64,000 nucleotides of DNA from contig SOJW01000015.1 in the NCBI GenBank assembly GCA_004375895.1, positions 1 through 64,000 of the forward strand, read 5' to 3'. The notes beneath the pieces were generated by a model that made no database searches, was not told the DNA's origin, and worked only from the letters and a program-made list of their open reading frames with translations. Below, piece by piece: positions 24,443-33,594 of the stretch. Position numbers and translations under genes: made by a program. The stretch is from Candidatus Stahliibacteriota bacterium (lineage in GTDB: Bacteria; Hydrothermota; Tepidihabitantia; B3-TA06). Each line of letters starts with the position of its first letter. Position 1 is the stretch's first letter.

Positions 24443-24977
24443 GTTTGAACTCCTCTACGATTTTATAGATGGGTCCCTTTGGGGTAAGGGTGCTTTGATA
24501 GAGGGTGAAGCTTGGGGCAGTAAAGGAGAGCCCTTCCGGTAGAGTGAATGAGTCAAGCCGAAGCGGTGAAGGATAGCGAAGACGAGCAAGCGTAATGTGG
24601 GGATGGTAGCGTCTTTTCTCCGATTCGAACCCCTGGTCCACCAGACGTTCCTCAAGGCGATTAAACAGATTACTGGACTCTTCAGCGCCCTGGAAAAGCC
24701 CCCACCATAGCACCCGCGCACGCCCTGGGTTGGGAAAGGCTCCAAGTGATCCAAGCACCATCCGGAATCCCTCCAGACCTGATGCAGCCTCTCGCGCCGC
24801 TCTGGTAACGAGGTGGATCCTGGCCTCCTCAACCTCGCCGAGGAATCTTAGGGTAACGTGCAGGTTCTGGGCCTCGACCCACTTCATCCGGGGAAGCCGA
24901 GTCCTCAAAGTTTCTAAAAAATCACCAACCTGTTTGCGGATGTCTGGGGGCAGCCCTATGCCAAAGAAAACCCTCAT
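24435..24977 (-). CDS. thpR: RNA 2',3'-cyclic phosphodiesterase
   Basis: 2H phosphoesterase of 180 residues, formerly called 2'-5' RNA ligase. The two HxTx motifs are HVTLRFLGE (about residue 44) and HITLARLR (about 127), with RVFFGIGLPPDI at the N-terminus. It hydrolyses 2',3'-cyclic phosphates at RNA ends. It is followed with an eight-base overlap by the Na/Pi transporter gene. Its functional connection to phosphate transport is unclear, and operon sharing may be incidental. Confidence 0.93.
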   Translation of the reverse strand: MRVFFGIGLPPDIRKQVGDFLETLRTRLPRMKWVEAQNLHVTLRFLGEVEEARIHLVTRAAREAASGLEGFRMVLGSLGAFPNPGRARVLWWGLFQGAEESSNLFNRLEERLVDQGFESEKRRYHPHITLARLRYPSPLRLDSFTLPEGLSFTAPSFTLYQSTLTPKGPIYKIVEEFKLE

Positions 24978-25020
24978 CAGGCGAAGTATAACCCTGCGCC
25001 TGCGGATGTCAAGAAATCAA

Positions 25021-25052
25021 TGCTCCATTTCGTCTTTGACGAAATGATCGCG
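25021..25052 (+). repeat. Constant-flank hairpin repeat, copy 2
   Basis: TGCTCC - ATTTCGTC/GACGAAAT stem - GATCGC. It lies between cinA and thpR and uses a stem sequence unrelated to copy 1. Confidence 0.75.
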
Positions 25053-25088
25053 GAACGAAACAGGTAAGGCCGGCCTTGGACTTTTTTC

Positions 25089-26324
25089 TCAGGAAGAAAG
25101 TCTAAATAAACAGCGGCGAAGCAAATCAAGCGCGGCTATAACGCTTCGCTCGCGGATTGATGAACGATCGCCTGGAAAAACGAAGCGTTTGATCCGAACC
25201 GAATCCTCCCAGGCCAAGGCAATATATACCAGCCCCGCAGGTTTATTTCTCGTTGCACCGCCAGGACCTGCGATACCTGTGATACCTATACCATAGGTCG
25301 AGTTGAAACGCTCACGAACTCCCTCGGCCATCGCCTTGGCAACTTCCGGACTCACCGCACCGTGACGTTTAAGTAGGATGTGTGGAAGACCAAGAAAATC
25401 TTCTTTTGCCTTGTTCGAGTAGCTTACCACACCACCTAGGAAATAATTTGAGCTTCCTGCAACGTCTACGATGCTTGCAGCAAGCATCCCGCCGGTGCAG
25501 CTCTCAGCCACTGACAGGGTCTCACCACGACTAAGAAGCAGTTCCACTACTACCTCTGAGAGTTCTTTTCTGCCCACAGCGTAGAGATCGTCTTCAAGTA
25601 TGCGGCTTAGTTCCTTCAAAGCTTGAGATTTCTCAGCGGCGCAAGCAGCCTGGATCCTTAAATCAACCCCGCCCCGCCTGGGAAGGTAGGAGACCTTAAG
25701 GTCGCTAAGACGGGAAAGCACAGGCGCTATCCGCTTCGCAAGCTCGGTCTCTATGGTTCCCACGGTGCGCAGAAGCAGGATGTGAGGGACACTGAGTGCA
25801 AAGTTTTCCTCAAGATACGACAGGAGGGCGGTCTCGGTGATCACCTGCATCTGGCTTGGAACACCGGGTAACATAACGAGCATGCGATTGTTGTCCTTAA
25901 GGATGATACCTGGTGCCGCGCCTGCTGGATTCGTAAAAAGTTCTGCTCCTCTCGGCACCTGAACCTGGGTTTTGGCGACGGAGTCCATCTTGCGGCCAAG
26001 CCTGGCGTAACGTTTGGCAAGGAGATTAAGGAGCCGCTTGTTCGCATAAAGCGGGCGGTTGAATATATCAGCGGCTACTGCACGGGTGGAGTCGTCTGAG
26101 GTCGGGCCAAGCCCGCCGCATGAGATAACGAAACCCGTGCGCTCAAGCGCCTCGACGAGAACCTCTCGCAACTGCTCAGGGTCATCCCCGCTAAAGGTCA
26201 CACGGGAGACTGAGATCCCAATAGATAGAAGTCTTGCGGCCAGATACGCAACGTTCGACTCACGCACCGCCCCTGAAAGGAGCTCGTCCCCGATTATCAC
26301 CAGTTCTACGTTGTGACTAGCCAT
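25089..26324 (-). CDS. cinA: CinA: ADP-ribose pyrophosphatase-like domain plus nicotinamide-nucleotide amidase
   Basis: Protein of 411 residues with the full two-domain layout. The N-terminal MoeA/molybdopterin-binding-like COG1058 domain (about 1-250) shows IGDELLSGAVRESN and SCGGLGPTSDDSTRAVA. The C-terminal PncC amidase domain (about 255-411) shows SVAESCTGGMLAASIVDVAG and TYGIGITGIAGPGGATRNKP. The C-terminal domain deamidates NMN in the pyridine nucleotide salvage cycle. It overlaps the upstream pgpA gene by eight bases. Confidence 0.96.
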   Translation of the reverse strand: MASHNVELVIIGDELLSGAVRESNVAYLAARLLSIGISVSRVTFSGDDPEQLREVLVEALERTGFVISCGGLGPTSDDSTRAVAADIFNRPLYANKRLLNLLAKRYARLGRKMDSVAKTQVQVPRGAELFTNPAGAAPGIILKDNNRMLVMLPGVPSQMQVITETALLSYLEENFALSVPHILLLRTVGTIETELAKRIAPVLSRLSDLKVSYLPRRGGVDLRIQAACAAEKSQALKELSRILEDDLYAVGRKELSEVVVELLLSRGETLSVAESCTGGMLAASIVDVAGSSNYFLGGVVSYSNKAKEDFLGLPHILLKRHGAVSPEVAKAMAEGVRERFNSTYGIGITGIAGPGGATRNKPAGLVYIALAWEDSVRIKRFVFPGDRSSIRERSVIAALDLLRRCLFRLSS

Positions 26325-26811
26325 GGAATAAAGGAACCGGGATCAAAAGGATTAACCTGATAAGACCGTTGGTTACAACCCCTGCAGCCAGATCGTCAGC
26401 CATCACACCCCAGCCGCCGGGCAAACGCTCAAGTAAGCGCAGGGGAGGAGGTTTGAACACATCAAGAAGTCGGAACAGGATAAAAGCTATGCCAAAGATC
26501 AGGATCGAGCCGAGCAGAGAGGAAGGAAGCGGCAGCCAGAGCACCGCAACAAGCATCCCGCAGAACTCGTCAAGGGTCACCCTGGGATCGTCGTGCGTCC
26601 AGCCGCGGCGCTCAGCGTAAAAACTACCCCATACCCCTAACGCGAAAAGGATTATAATGACAGCCGCAAGTATCAAAGGATAAGGCGCAAGGAACCATGC
26701 CGGAACCAACGCGATCAAGCTCGCCACCGTCCCCCCTCCCCTTGGAATATAACCCGTTCCCAAGACTGACAGGGCAAGCCGCACTGAAAGCAAGGGTTTA
26801 GAAGTATCCAT
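26317..26811 (-). CDS. pgpA: Phosphatidylglycerophosphatase A
   Basis: Membrane enzyme of 164 residues that removes the terminal phosphate of phosphatidylglycerophosphate in phospholipid synthesis. Family motifs include GTGYIPRGGGTVASL near the N-terminus, DDPRVTLDEFCGM in the middle and GGWGVMADDLAAGV near the C-terminus, with four hydrophobic segments. Length is typical. It is placed directly before cinA with overlapping ends, a common pgpA-cinA arrangement in bacteria. Confidence 0.95.
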   Translation of the reverse strand: MDTSKPLLSVRLALSVLGTGYIPRGGGTVASLIALVPAWFLAPYPLILAAVIIILFALGVWGSFYAERRGWTHDDPRVTLDEFCGMLVAVLWLPLPSSLLGSILIFGIAFILFRLLDVFKPPPLRLLERLPGGWGVMADDLAAGVVTNGLIRLILLIPVPLFHG

Positions 26812-26861
26812 ACATCAACGCAAACCCATTCCCCCAACGCCAACCAAGTTGCAGCTCCAAG

Positions 26862-27803
26862 CTAGGTTCTGCGCTTGCGCGAGGGCAGGATCTTTTCTAA
26901 CTCGATTACTATCGGGGCCACGATGAACGAGGAGGAGTAGGTTCCTATGACAACACCTATGGCCATGGTCAGGGCGAAGGGGAAGATCGCAGTGCCCGAA
27001 GCGAAGATTACTACAGCAAGTGCTACGAAGAGAGTGGTGAGCGAGGTAACGATGGTTCGCGAAATGGTCATGTTGATGCCTGAATCGATGTTATCGGTAA
27101 GCGTCGCGCCGCGACGTGTTTTTATAAGCTCCTGGATACGCTTGGAGATAACGATAGAGTCGTTCACCGAGTAACCTATGATGGTAAGTAAAGCGGCGAT
27201 AACCGTGATGTCTATACGGATACCTGCAAGCGTGATTATTCCAAGGGTTATCCATACGTCGTGGAAAACCGCCACAACCGTTCCGACACCGAACCGGAAG
27301 TCAATCCTGATCCAGATGTAGATAAGGATCAGAGCCAGCCCCAGAAGCAAGGCAAGTATAGCATCCCACTGGAGTTCCTTGCCGAAGGCGGCCGAGACCG
27401 TCTCCTCGCCGGTAAGCGTCACCTCAAGGCCAGGGTACTTGGTCTCGAGTTTATCAATTACCCGTAGACTGAAGCTTTTTTGTTCGTCTTTCTCTATCAG
27501 CAGGGTCTTCGGCGGGGTCTGGATCTGAAACGACGAGGTGCCTGTGCTCACATCCTGGATACGAAAGATCTTGACATCGGTTTCTCCAAGCTCGGCAAGC
27601 GCGGATCGGATCTTCTCTGTGGTCATAGGGTCGGAGAAGGAAAGCCCTATCTTTGATCCACCCTTGAAATCGATCCCGTAGTTAGGCCCGCCTTTCACGA
27701 TAAGCAGGATAAGGGTAAGCACGATAAGTGCGCCGGAGGCGATGAAACCTATGTAACGAAGGCGGCTGAAGGGGATGTGTGTTTCTTTGAGTATCTGCAG
27801 CAT
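26862..27803 (-). CDS. secF: Protein translocase subunit SecF
   Basis: RND-type membrane protein of 313 residues that works with SecD and the SecYEG channel, using the proton or sodium gradient to help pull proteins across the inner membrane. It shows six membrane spans, a periplasmic loop after the first span, GIDFKGGSKI, and the conserved TIIGYSVNDSIVISKRIQE segment. It starts eight bases after the secD stop, so both come from one message with pdxJ. The high number of exported proteins in the window fits a well-used Sec system. Confidence 0.97.
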   Translation of the reverse strand: MLQILKETHIPFSRLRYIGFIASGALIVLTLILLIVKGGPNYGIDFKGGSKIGLSFSDPMTTEKIRSALAELGETDVKIFRIQDVSTGTSSFQIQTPPKTLLIEKDEQKSFSLRVIDKLETKYPGLEVTLTGEETVSAAFGKELQWDAILALLLGLALILIYIWIRIDFRFGVGTVVAVFHDVWITLGIITLAGIRIDITVIAALLTIIGYSVNDSIVISKRIQELIKTRRGATLTDNIDSGINMTISRTIVTSLTTLFVALAVVIFASGTAIFPFALTMAIGVVIGTYSSSFIVAPIVIELEKILPSRKRRT

Positions 27804-27811
27804 CTCCTCTC

Positions 27812-29347
27812 CTAGATGTAGAGTTTTCGGTCAGGACGTTTGAACAGGTAGAGGTCGAAGAGGCCCTTGGAGAAGTAGATCGCGGTAACCATGTTTATAA
27901 TCAATCCAACGATGAGTGTGATGGCGAATCCGCGCACCGGCCCGGAGTTGAAGACGGCAAGTATTATTGCTGCTATGATCGTCGTGATGTTGGCATCTAT
28001 AATCACCCGCCAGGCTTTACTGTAACCCGTCTCAACAGCCGAACGTGGGAACTTGCCGGTCATTAACTCCTCCCGTATTCGTTCATAGATCAAGACGTTC
28101 GCGTCCACCGCCATACCGATGGTAAGGGCGATGGCTGCCAGACCAGGCAATGTAAGAGTGGCTCTGAACCCGGCAAGGATAGCAAGTAGCCCAAAGAGGT
28201 TGAAGATAAGGGCCGCCACCGCTACAAGTCCTGAGCCGGTGTAGTAGATGACGATGAATAAAACGACTGCGGCCAAACCGATGATGATGGCTATAACGCC
28301 TGCACGGATGGAGTCGCGTCCTAAGGTAGGGCTAACCGTTCGCTCCTCGACGATGCGCAGTGGAACAGGCAGGGCACCGTGCCTGATGAGTATGGCCAGA
28401 TCCCTCATCTCGTCGCCGCCCCTATCGTAACTCGTAATCGTGGCAGCCGAACCCGGTGGGATGCGTTCCTTTATTACCGGAGCAGACTTCACCACATCAT
28501 CGAAAACGATCGCCAGACGTTCGCCGACGTTCGAGCCGGTCACATTGGCAAAGCGCGTCTGACCGCTGCGCTGAAGATCCATCTCAGTCATCCAGGTGTT
28601 CTGAAGATTGGGATCATTACCCGAATAAGGTTTGGCTTTTGCGTCCTTGACGTCTGCACCGGTGATCTCGGCCCTCTTCTTTATCACGTAGACCCTGCGA
28701 ATGGTTCGTCCCTCAACCTCCTCCTCATGGCCGAAGAGAATCTCAGCATCTGAGGGAACCACCGCACGGGTCTCATCAACAAGCTTCTTGAATGCCCGAT
28801 AGTTACGCTTCTCAACAGCGGCGTCGCTTCCAGCAGGAACAAGATACCCGCTGAACGGCCTTGCGCCGCCAAGAGAGTCACCTGAAAGATGCGCATCTAT
28901 GTCGGAAAATATCTTCATGGTAGCTTCATGGCTCGCAAGCAGCCTGAACTCAAGTAATCCTGTCTTGCCTATCACCTCAAGCGCTCTTTTTCTGTCCGCG
29001 ATTCCGGGAAGCTGGACCTGCATGCGGTTCCTTCCAACCCGCTGTATGTTAGGTTCGCTGACACCAAGGTCATCTACGCGATCCCTTATGATACTGATGG
29101 CGTTGTCAGTAGCGCTTACCACCTCTTTGGGAGTGAAACCCCTGCCAGAGGTATCCGCCTCCAAAACAAGGTGCATCCCACCCACAAGATCAAGCCCAAG
29201 GTGGAGCGCCCTCTTCTCGAGTGCCATACGTTCCTCTTCATCCAGATCGGTTGCTACGAGCAGCCTGAGCGTGGGATAGAGAAGAACGACGCCTATCACC
29301 AAAGCCAGTATGAAAAGAACCAACTTGATCCACAGACTTCGCTTCAT
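27812..29347 (-). CDS. secD: Protein translocase subunit SecD
   Basis: Six-span RND-type protein of about 511 residues from the ATG at 29347, which has AAGGAGG eight bases upstream. The ORF-track TTG start (29422) lies inside pdxJ and is unlikely. Motifs: LGLDLVGGMHLVLEAD at the start of the periplasmic part, the P1 domain ISIIRDRVDDLGVSEPNIQR, and GMAVDANVLIYERIREELM in the fourth membrane region. Length is slightly below that of the E. coli protein. It is followed by secF. Confidence 0.96.
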   Translation of the reverse strand: MKRSLWIKLVLFILALVIGVVLLYPTLRLLVATDLDEEERMALEKRALHLGLDLVGGMHLVLEADTSGRGFTPKEVVSATDNAISIIRDRVDDLGVSEPNIQRVGRNRMQVQLPGIADRKRALEVIGKTGLLEFRLLASHEATMKIFSDIDAHLSGDSLGGARPFSGYLVPAGSDAAVEKRNYRAFKKLVDETRAVVPSDAEILFGHEEEVEGRTIRRVYVIKKRAEITGADVKDAKAKPYSGNDPNLQNTWMTEMDLQRSGQTRFANVTGSNVGERLAIVFDDVVKSAPVIKERIPPGSAATITSYDRGGDEMRDLAILIRHGALPVPLRIVEERTVSPTLGRDSIRAGVIAIIIGLAAVVLFIVIYYTGSGLVAVAALIFNLFGLLAILAGFRATLTLPGLAAIALTIGMAVDANVLIYERIREELMTGKFPRSAVETGYSKAWRVIIDANITTIIAAIILAVFNSGPVRGFAITLIVGLIINMVTAIYFSKGLFDLYLFKRPDRKLYI

Positions 29348-29384
29348 CAAACCTCCTTGAGGGGTTTGCCGGATTCTTCTCTCA

Positions 29385-30101
29385 TCAAACTTCCTTTCCC
29401 ATAAGGATTGCCATCTCGGCAACCGCCTGCCTAATACCTACCTTCAGTGCCCGCGCCACGATCGTAAAGCCTATTGAAGCGCCGGCTATCTCTTCTATCT
29501 CCATGAGCGGAGATATGTTCTCGTAGTCAAGCGCGTGACCGATGTGTGCCTCAAGCCCCAATGTGTTTGCGAACCTTGCCCTCTCCCGGAAGAGTTCTAC
29601 GAACTCAGCCCGCCGTTCAGGCTGATGGGCATAGGCATCGGTGTTGAACTCGACCCTCTTGGCACCGAGCTTTTGGGCAAGCTCTATCATCTCCTCGGCG
29701 GCCTCGATGAAGACCGAGAGACGGATGCCTGCTGCAATAAGCCTCTCGGCGCAAGGCTTGACATCACCGAACCGGGCTAGCAAATCAAGACCGCCCTGGG
29801 TAGTAACCTCTTCCGGACGTTCGGGAACCAGACTCACCTGGTGCGGCTTGATCTCAAGTGCGATCCGCGTCATCTCTTCAGTGGCGGCCATCTCCAGATT
29901 AAGCTCGCCGCCGATCGCCTCCTTTAGCCGACGGACGTCAGCCTCCTTTATATGCCGACGGTCACAGCGCAGATGACAGGTTATACCGTCAGCCCCGCCT
30001 GCCTCGGCTTCCAAAGCAAACTCAACCGGATCTGGAAAACGCTCGCGCCGCGCCTCGCGCAGGGTGGCGATATGATCCACGTTTACACTGAGCTCACGCA
30101 T
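29385..30101 (-). CDS. pdxJ: Pyridoxine 5'-phosphate synthase
   Basis: TIM-barrel enzyme of 238 residues that condenses 1-deoxyxylulose 5-phosphate with amino-acetone phosphate derivative in the DXP-dependent vitamin B6 pathway. Recognisable are LSVNVDHIATLREARR at the N-terminus, ITCHLRCDRRHI, LEMAATEEM, VSLVPERPEEVTTQGGLD and EAHIGHALDYENI. The ATG at 30101 is chosen: the upstream TTG start in the ORF track is part of the TTGACA -35 box. The gene heads the pdxJ-secD-secF unit and appears to be leaderless. Confidence 0.96.
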   Translation of the reverse strand: MRELSVNVDHIATLREARRERFPDPVEFALEAEAGGADGITCHLRCDRRHIKEADVRRLKEAIGGELNLEMAATEEMTRIALEIKPHQVSLVPERPEEVTTQGGLDLLARFGDVKPCAERLIAAGIRLSVFIEAAEEMIELAQKLGAKRVEFNTDAYAHQPERRAEFVELFRERARFANTLGLEAHIGHALDYENISPLMEIEEIAGASIGFTIVARALKVGIRQAVAEMAILMGKEV

Positions 30102-30108
30102 AAACGGA

Positions 30109-30137
30109 AGGATACTTGCAAAAAGGGAGTATGTCAA
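30109..30137 (-). promoter_or_regulatory. Promoter of pdxJ-secDF, leaderless geometry
   Basis: Minus strand TTGACA (30132-30137), 17 bases, TATCCT (30109-30114), then seven bases to the pdxJ ATG at 30101. No Shine-Dalgarno fits between. Confidence 0.65.
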
Positions 30138-30808
30138 GATTTACGAAGTCCACCTAAATACTGTAGAGGCCAAGAAGACTTGACGATCGCCCGAATTGGA
30201 TTGCCATCCAGACATGCCCGAAAACGATTCTTGCAAAGCCAAGCGATTCTGGGAGGAGTGCTTTGCCAAAACCGAACCTGACATCAAGTTGCTTTTGGAG
30301 AGGAGTTTTTCTCCAATGATATCCCTTGTGCATACAGCCTCAGACCGAAGGGGGAAGAATTCCCAATAGCGTAGTCCCCAACGCTTTCCAAGGTGTTGCA
30401 CTTCATTATTGAACTCACGGACTCAAAAGATGGACACGCAAAGAAAAAAGATAAGCCGCCTAACGTCGTGGAGACGACTCCTATCTGCCCCGCATAATTA
30501 GAACGATGTTTTGACCCTAAACAAAGTTTCACCAAGAATCAACCCTCTTTATCCATCATAAGCCGCAGCCTTAAAATCCCTGAGCCGAAAGACCCATACG
30601 GAGAGAATCGAGAGCGGATAGATAGAACACTCATGTATCCCCCTACTTAGATAACGAATTCAATAGAACCCCTTCATCAAAGCGCCCCCTCCTTAAAAAT
30701 ACCCTTATAAGGTTTAATATCAGGGTAAACAAGTGGCTTCAATTTACTTGACATGGATGAGTTTTTCCCTATTGTGGTAGAATAATTGAGTTAAAAAAGC
30801 GAGGTCTT
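30138..30808. other. Long intergenic region with decayed coding-like segments
   Basis: Frames are broken throughout. A plus-strand stretch near 30.2-30.36 kb reads SCKAKRFWEECFAKTEPDIK and onward without a recognisable start or family, possibly a gene relic. A 38-base sequence (30383-30420) is repeated exactly at 52136-52173. TTGACA at about 30751 precedes tldD without a well-spaced -10 box. I see no intact gene. Confidence 0.55.
30383..30420 (+). repeat. 38-base direct repeat, copy 1
   Basis: Starts CGCTTTCCAAGGTGTTGCAC and ends GAACTCACG; identical to 52136-52173. Looser similarity extends upstream (GTGCATACA-CCTCAGA in both). Confidence 0.85.
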
Positions 30809-32191
30809 ATGCTTGACAAACTAGAGACAGCTATAGGTTCCTCCAAGGCTGACTACACAGACATCCGATACGAGGAGAACCGGCGGGTTACAATAAGCTA
30901 CGAGAACCGTGAGCTGCGCAGGCTTTCGACAACCACCAGCCGGGGTGGTCATGTGCGCTGCTACGCAAACGGCGGAAAGGCTATCCATTCGTTCTCCAGA
31001 ATGGAGGATATGGAGCGTGGCCTATCTCAATGTGCGGCTGACTCACAGATCGTAGGCTCGCACCGAAAAGCCAAGCTCTCCCTTGCCCCTACTGAGACTT
31101 TGCGCGGCCAGTTACTGCTTTCGCCTGAAAAGGATCCCCGCAAATGGCCTTTGGATGAAAAACACGAGTTACTCAAGCACTACCGCGATCTGCTTCTCTA
31201 CATCCCAAAGGTGGTGGTGGTAGCAGGTGCCTACTCGGAGTGGCACTCGCATCGCTGGTTCGTCTCATCTGAAGGTACCGCGATCGAGTACGATCTCCTG
31301 ATCACCAACATCGGCTTCCAGATTACCGCAAGAGACGGCAATGTGGTAGAAAAAACCGTGTATTCTGTAGGTGGACGCGACGACTACTCCAACCTCCTTG
31401 ACCGAGACGAGGAGTTCCTGGAGCGTGGCAGGATAGCGGCCGAGCTTACCACCGCAGATCAACTGCCTGCAGGCAACTTCCCGGTGATCCTTGATTCTGA
31501 TGAGGCAAGCGTCTTCATCCACGAGGCGTTCGGACATCTTTCAGAGGCGGACGGTCTTCAGGATAACCCCGCGTTTTTGGCCAAGCTTCAGATCGGCGCC
31601 GAGCTAGGCTCCGGGATTCTGAACGTAACGGACGACGGCACGATACTTACCGCGCCGGGCGGACATCTGGTTGACGATGAAGGAGTGCGGACCCGGCGCA
31701 CCGAGCTCATAAAGAAAGGGGTGCTGGCAGGTCGCATGCACTCACGCGAGACCGCCGCAGAGTTTTCCGAGGAGCTTTCAGGCAACATGAGGGCGGTCGG
31801 ACCCAAGTTTACCCCAATCGTGCGCATGTCCAACATCTTTATCGAGAGGGGAACTTCCACTTTTGAGGAGATGGTCTCTTCCATCGATCACGGCTACTAC
31901 CTTGTGGGAGCCAAGGGTGGGCAGACCTCAGGTGATGCCTTCACCTTCGGCGCCCAGTACGGATACGAGATAAAAGCTGGCAAGCTCGGCAGGCTCCTTC
32001 GCGACCTCAACATGTCAGGGGAGTTGTTTGAGACTTTGCAAAACATCTCCATGATCGGCGACGATTTAAGATTTGCAGAGCGCGGGGGCTGCGGCAAGGG
32101 CGGAGGCGGCCCCATGCAGCTTAATGCAAAATCAGGAAAGGGTGCTCCACACATCAAGATCAACAAGGTTACCCTCGGAGGTGCAAAATGA
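30809..32191 (+). CDS. tldD: TldD metalloprotease subunit
   Basis: Protein of 460 residues with the zinc-binding HExxxH motif in FIHEAFGHLSEAD (about residue 230), plus LVDDEGVRTRRTELIKKGVL and GTSTFEEMVSSIDHGYYLVG. Together with PmbA/TldE it forms a heterodimeric protease that degrades or matures unfolded peptides; in E. coli it processes microcin B17 and degrades CcdA. The pmbA-type gene overlaps it by four bases (ATGATAG region), so a heterodimer is likely. Its relation to the third family member at the left edge is unknown. Confidence 0.93.
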   Translation: MLDKLETAIGSSKADYTDIRYEENRRVTISYENRELRRLSTTTSRGGHVRCYANGGKAIHSFSRMEDMERGLSQCAADSQIVGSHRKAKLSLAPTETLRGQLLLSPEKDPRKWPLDEKHELLKHYRDLLLYIPKVVVVAGAYSEWHSHRWFVSSEGTAIEYDLLITNIGFQITARDGNVVEKTVYSVGGRDDYSNLLDRDEEFLERGRIAAELTTADQLPAGNFPVILDSDEASVFIHEAFGHLSEADGLQDNPAFLAKLQIGAELGSGILNVTDDGTILTAPGGHLVDDEGVRTRRTELIKKGVLAGRMHSRETAAEFSEELSGNMRAVGPKFTPIVRMSNIFIERGTSTFEEMVSSIDHGYYLVGAKGGQTSGDAFTFGAQYGYEIKAGKLGRLLRDLNMSGELFETLQNISMIGDDLRFAERGGCGKGGGGPMQLNAKSGKGAPHIKINKVTLGGAK

Positions 32192-33492
32192 TAGAGAAAC
32201 TACTCAACGCATCCCTCGAACTGTTCGATGACGGGGAGATATACTATAAAGAAGAGGTGAATACCAGCGTTCGCTACGGAAATTGGGACCTGAGAAACAT
32301 CTCATCCAACCGGGTCTCAGGCGTGATGATGCGGGTAAAAAAACAAGGAAAGCTGGGTATTGCTTCAGCCACCACACTGGACGATCCCAAAACCCTTCTT
32401 GAAGCGGCTCGGGATTCGGCAAAGCACGGCAATGAGATCCCCTACTCCTTCTCTCAGGCCACAGGGTTTCCCCAGGTTCAAAGTTACTCTCAAGAGGCCA
32501 CGAATTACCCCACCGCAAAGATGATCGAGATGTGCGAGCGGGCAAAGGAAGAGGTGCGGGAGGTTCTGCCCGACATCTCGCTGAACATCACGATGAGCAA
32601 GGAAGAAGAACACATACGTATAGCCACCTCCGGCGGCACGCGCGCAGAGCAACTCATCACCAACGTGGATTTCACAATCTCCGCTCCTATCAAGGGCGCC
32701 GGCATATCAGTCTACCGCTTCAAATCGGAGGTCGCCCCATTTGAGTATCCCGCTGAAGTGGTCCGTGGGTTCATACGCCGCTACCGCTGGACAGAAAACG
32801 CAGTAACCCCTGCCACCAAACGCATGCCGGTGATCTGGGACCCTGTGGCCCTTTACATGTTCGCCTTGGCCCTTTGCGCTGGAATCTCAGGCGAGGAGCT
32901 GGTCAAGAAGACCTCCCCCCTCATGGACAAACACGAAAAGCAGATACTTTCGGATAAGATCACCCTCGTAGACGATCCACATTCGCCTCGCGTGGGTGCC
33001 AGAGGTTTCGACGACGAGGGCGTGCCTACCGAGAAGCGAGCCCTTGTGGAGCGGGGCGTGCTGCGGAGTTTTCTCTTGGATCTTCGCACCGGTGCCAAGC
33101 TGGGAGCACGTTCCTCAGGCAACGGCTTCAAGCGTGCTCTATTTGGGGGCGGCACAAGCGCCATGCCCACCACATGGCCGGCAAACCTGTGGATCCAACC
33201 GGGTGATTCGTCGCTCGATGAGATGATCGCCGGCCTGGATGAGGGAATCTTCCTCACCGGCGGGATGGGATTCCATTCATCGAACTACACGCAAGGGCAC
33301 ATCGCGGTAAGGGCGATAGGTTTTGCGATCGCAAAAGGACGCATCACCGGGCGGCTTGAGAACACCATGCTCTCAGGAAACATCTACGAGGACTTCAAGC
33401 ATGTGCGCGCTGTCTCCAAAGAAGTAGAGCTGGGCAGCCTCGGTTACTACCCATACGTGCTTGTAGATTCCATGCAGGTGGTAGGGAAGTAA
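32188..33492 (+). CDS. pmbA: PmbA/TldE-family subunit
   Basis: Protein of 434 residues, partner of tldD. It has the PmbA-type layout but no HExxxH motif: the corresponding region reads WDPVALYMFALALCAGISGE. RGVLRSFLLDLRTGAKLGAR and IQPGDSSLDEMIAGLDEGIF match the family C-terminal half. The absence of zinc ligands is normal for this subunit, which completes the protease dimer. It is translationally coupled to tldD. Confidence 0.9.
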   Translation: MIEKLLNASLELFDDGEIYYKEEVNTSVRYGNWDLRNISSNRVSGVMMRVKKQGKLGIASATTLDDPKTLLEAARDSAKHGNEIPYSFSQATGFPQVQSYSQEATNYPTAKMIEMCERAKEEVREVLPDISLNITMSKEEEHIRIATSGGTRAEQLITNVDFTISAPIKGAGISVYRFKSEVAPFEYPAEVVRGFIRRYRWTENAVTPATKRMPVIWDPVALYMFALALCAGISGEELVKKTSPLMDKHEKQILSDKITLVDDPHSPRVGARGFDDEGVPTEKRALVERGVLRSFLLDLRTGAKLGARSSGNGFKRALFGGGTSAMPTTWPANLWIQPGDSSLDEMIAGLDEGIFLTGGMGFHSSNYTQGHIAVRAIGFAIAKGRITGRLENTMLSGNIYEDFKHVRAVSKEVELGSLGYYPYVLVDSMQVVGK

Positions 33493-33560
33493 GGCTCACA
33501 GCGAACGGCTCACAGCTCACGGCTGACAGCTCACAGCTCACGGCTCACAGCTTCCAGCTT
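33493..33560. repeat. Simple repeats built on GCTCACAGCTCACGG, left flank
   Basis: Imperfect tandem words of the type GGCTCACAGCTCACGGCTGACAG directly after pmbA. The right-hand flank of the next gene (33969-34022) carries related words in the opposite orientation. Confidence 0.8.
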
Positions 33561-33594
33561 AATGCTGAACTCTGAGGCCCTCAGCCGGGGGCTG

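Noticed and set aside
30284-30535. 83-codon minus-strand ORF as a gene
   Set aside because: No start signal, no family resemblance and frames on both strands look decayed.
33493-33560. GCTCACAGCTCACGG repeats as a CRISPR array
   Set aside because: No unique spacers and imperfect short words; better explained as simple flanking repeats of the four-helix-bundle gene.
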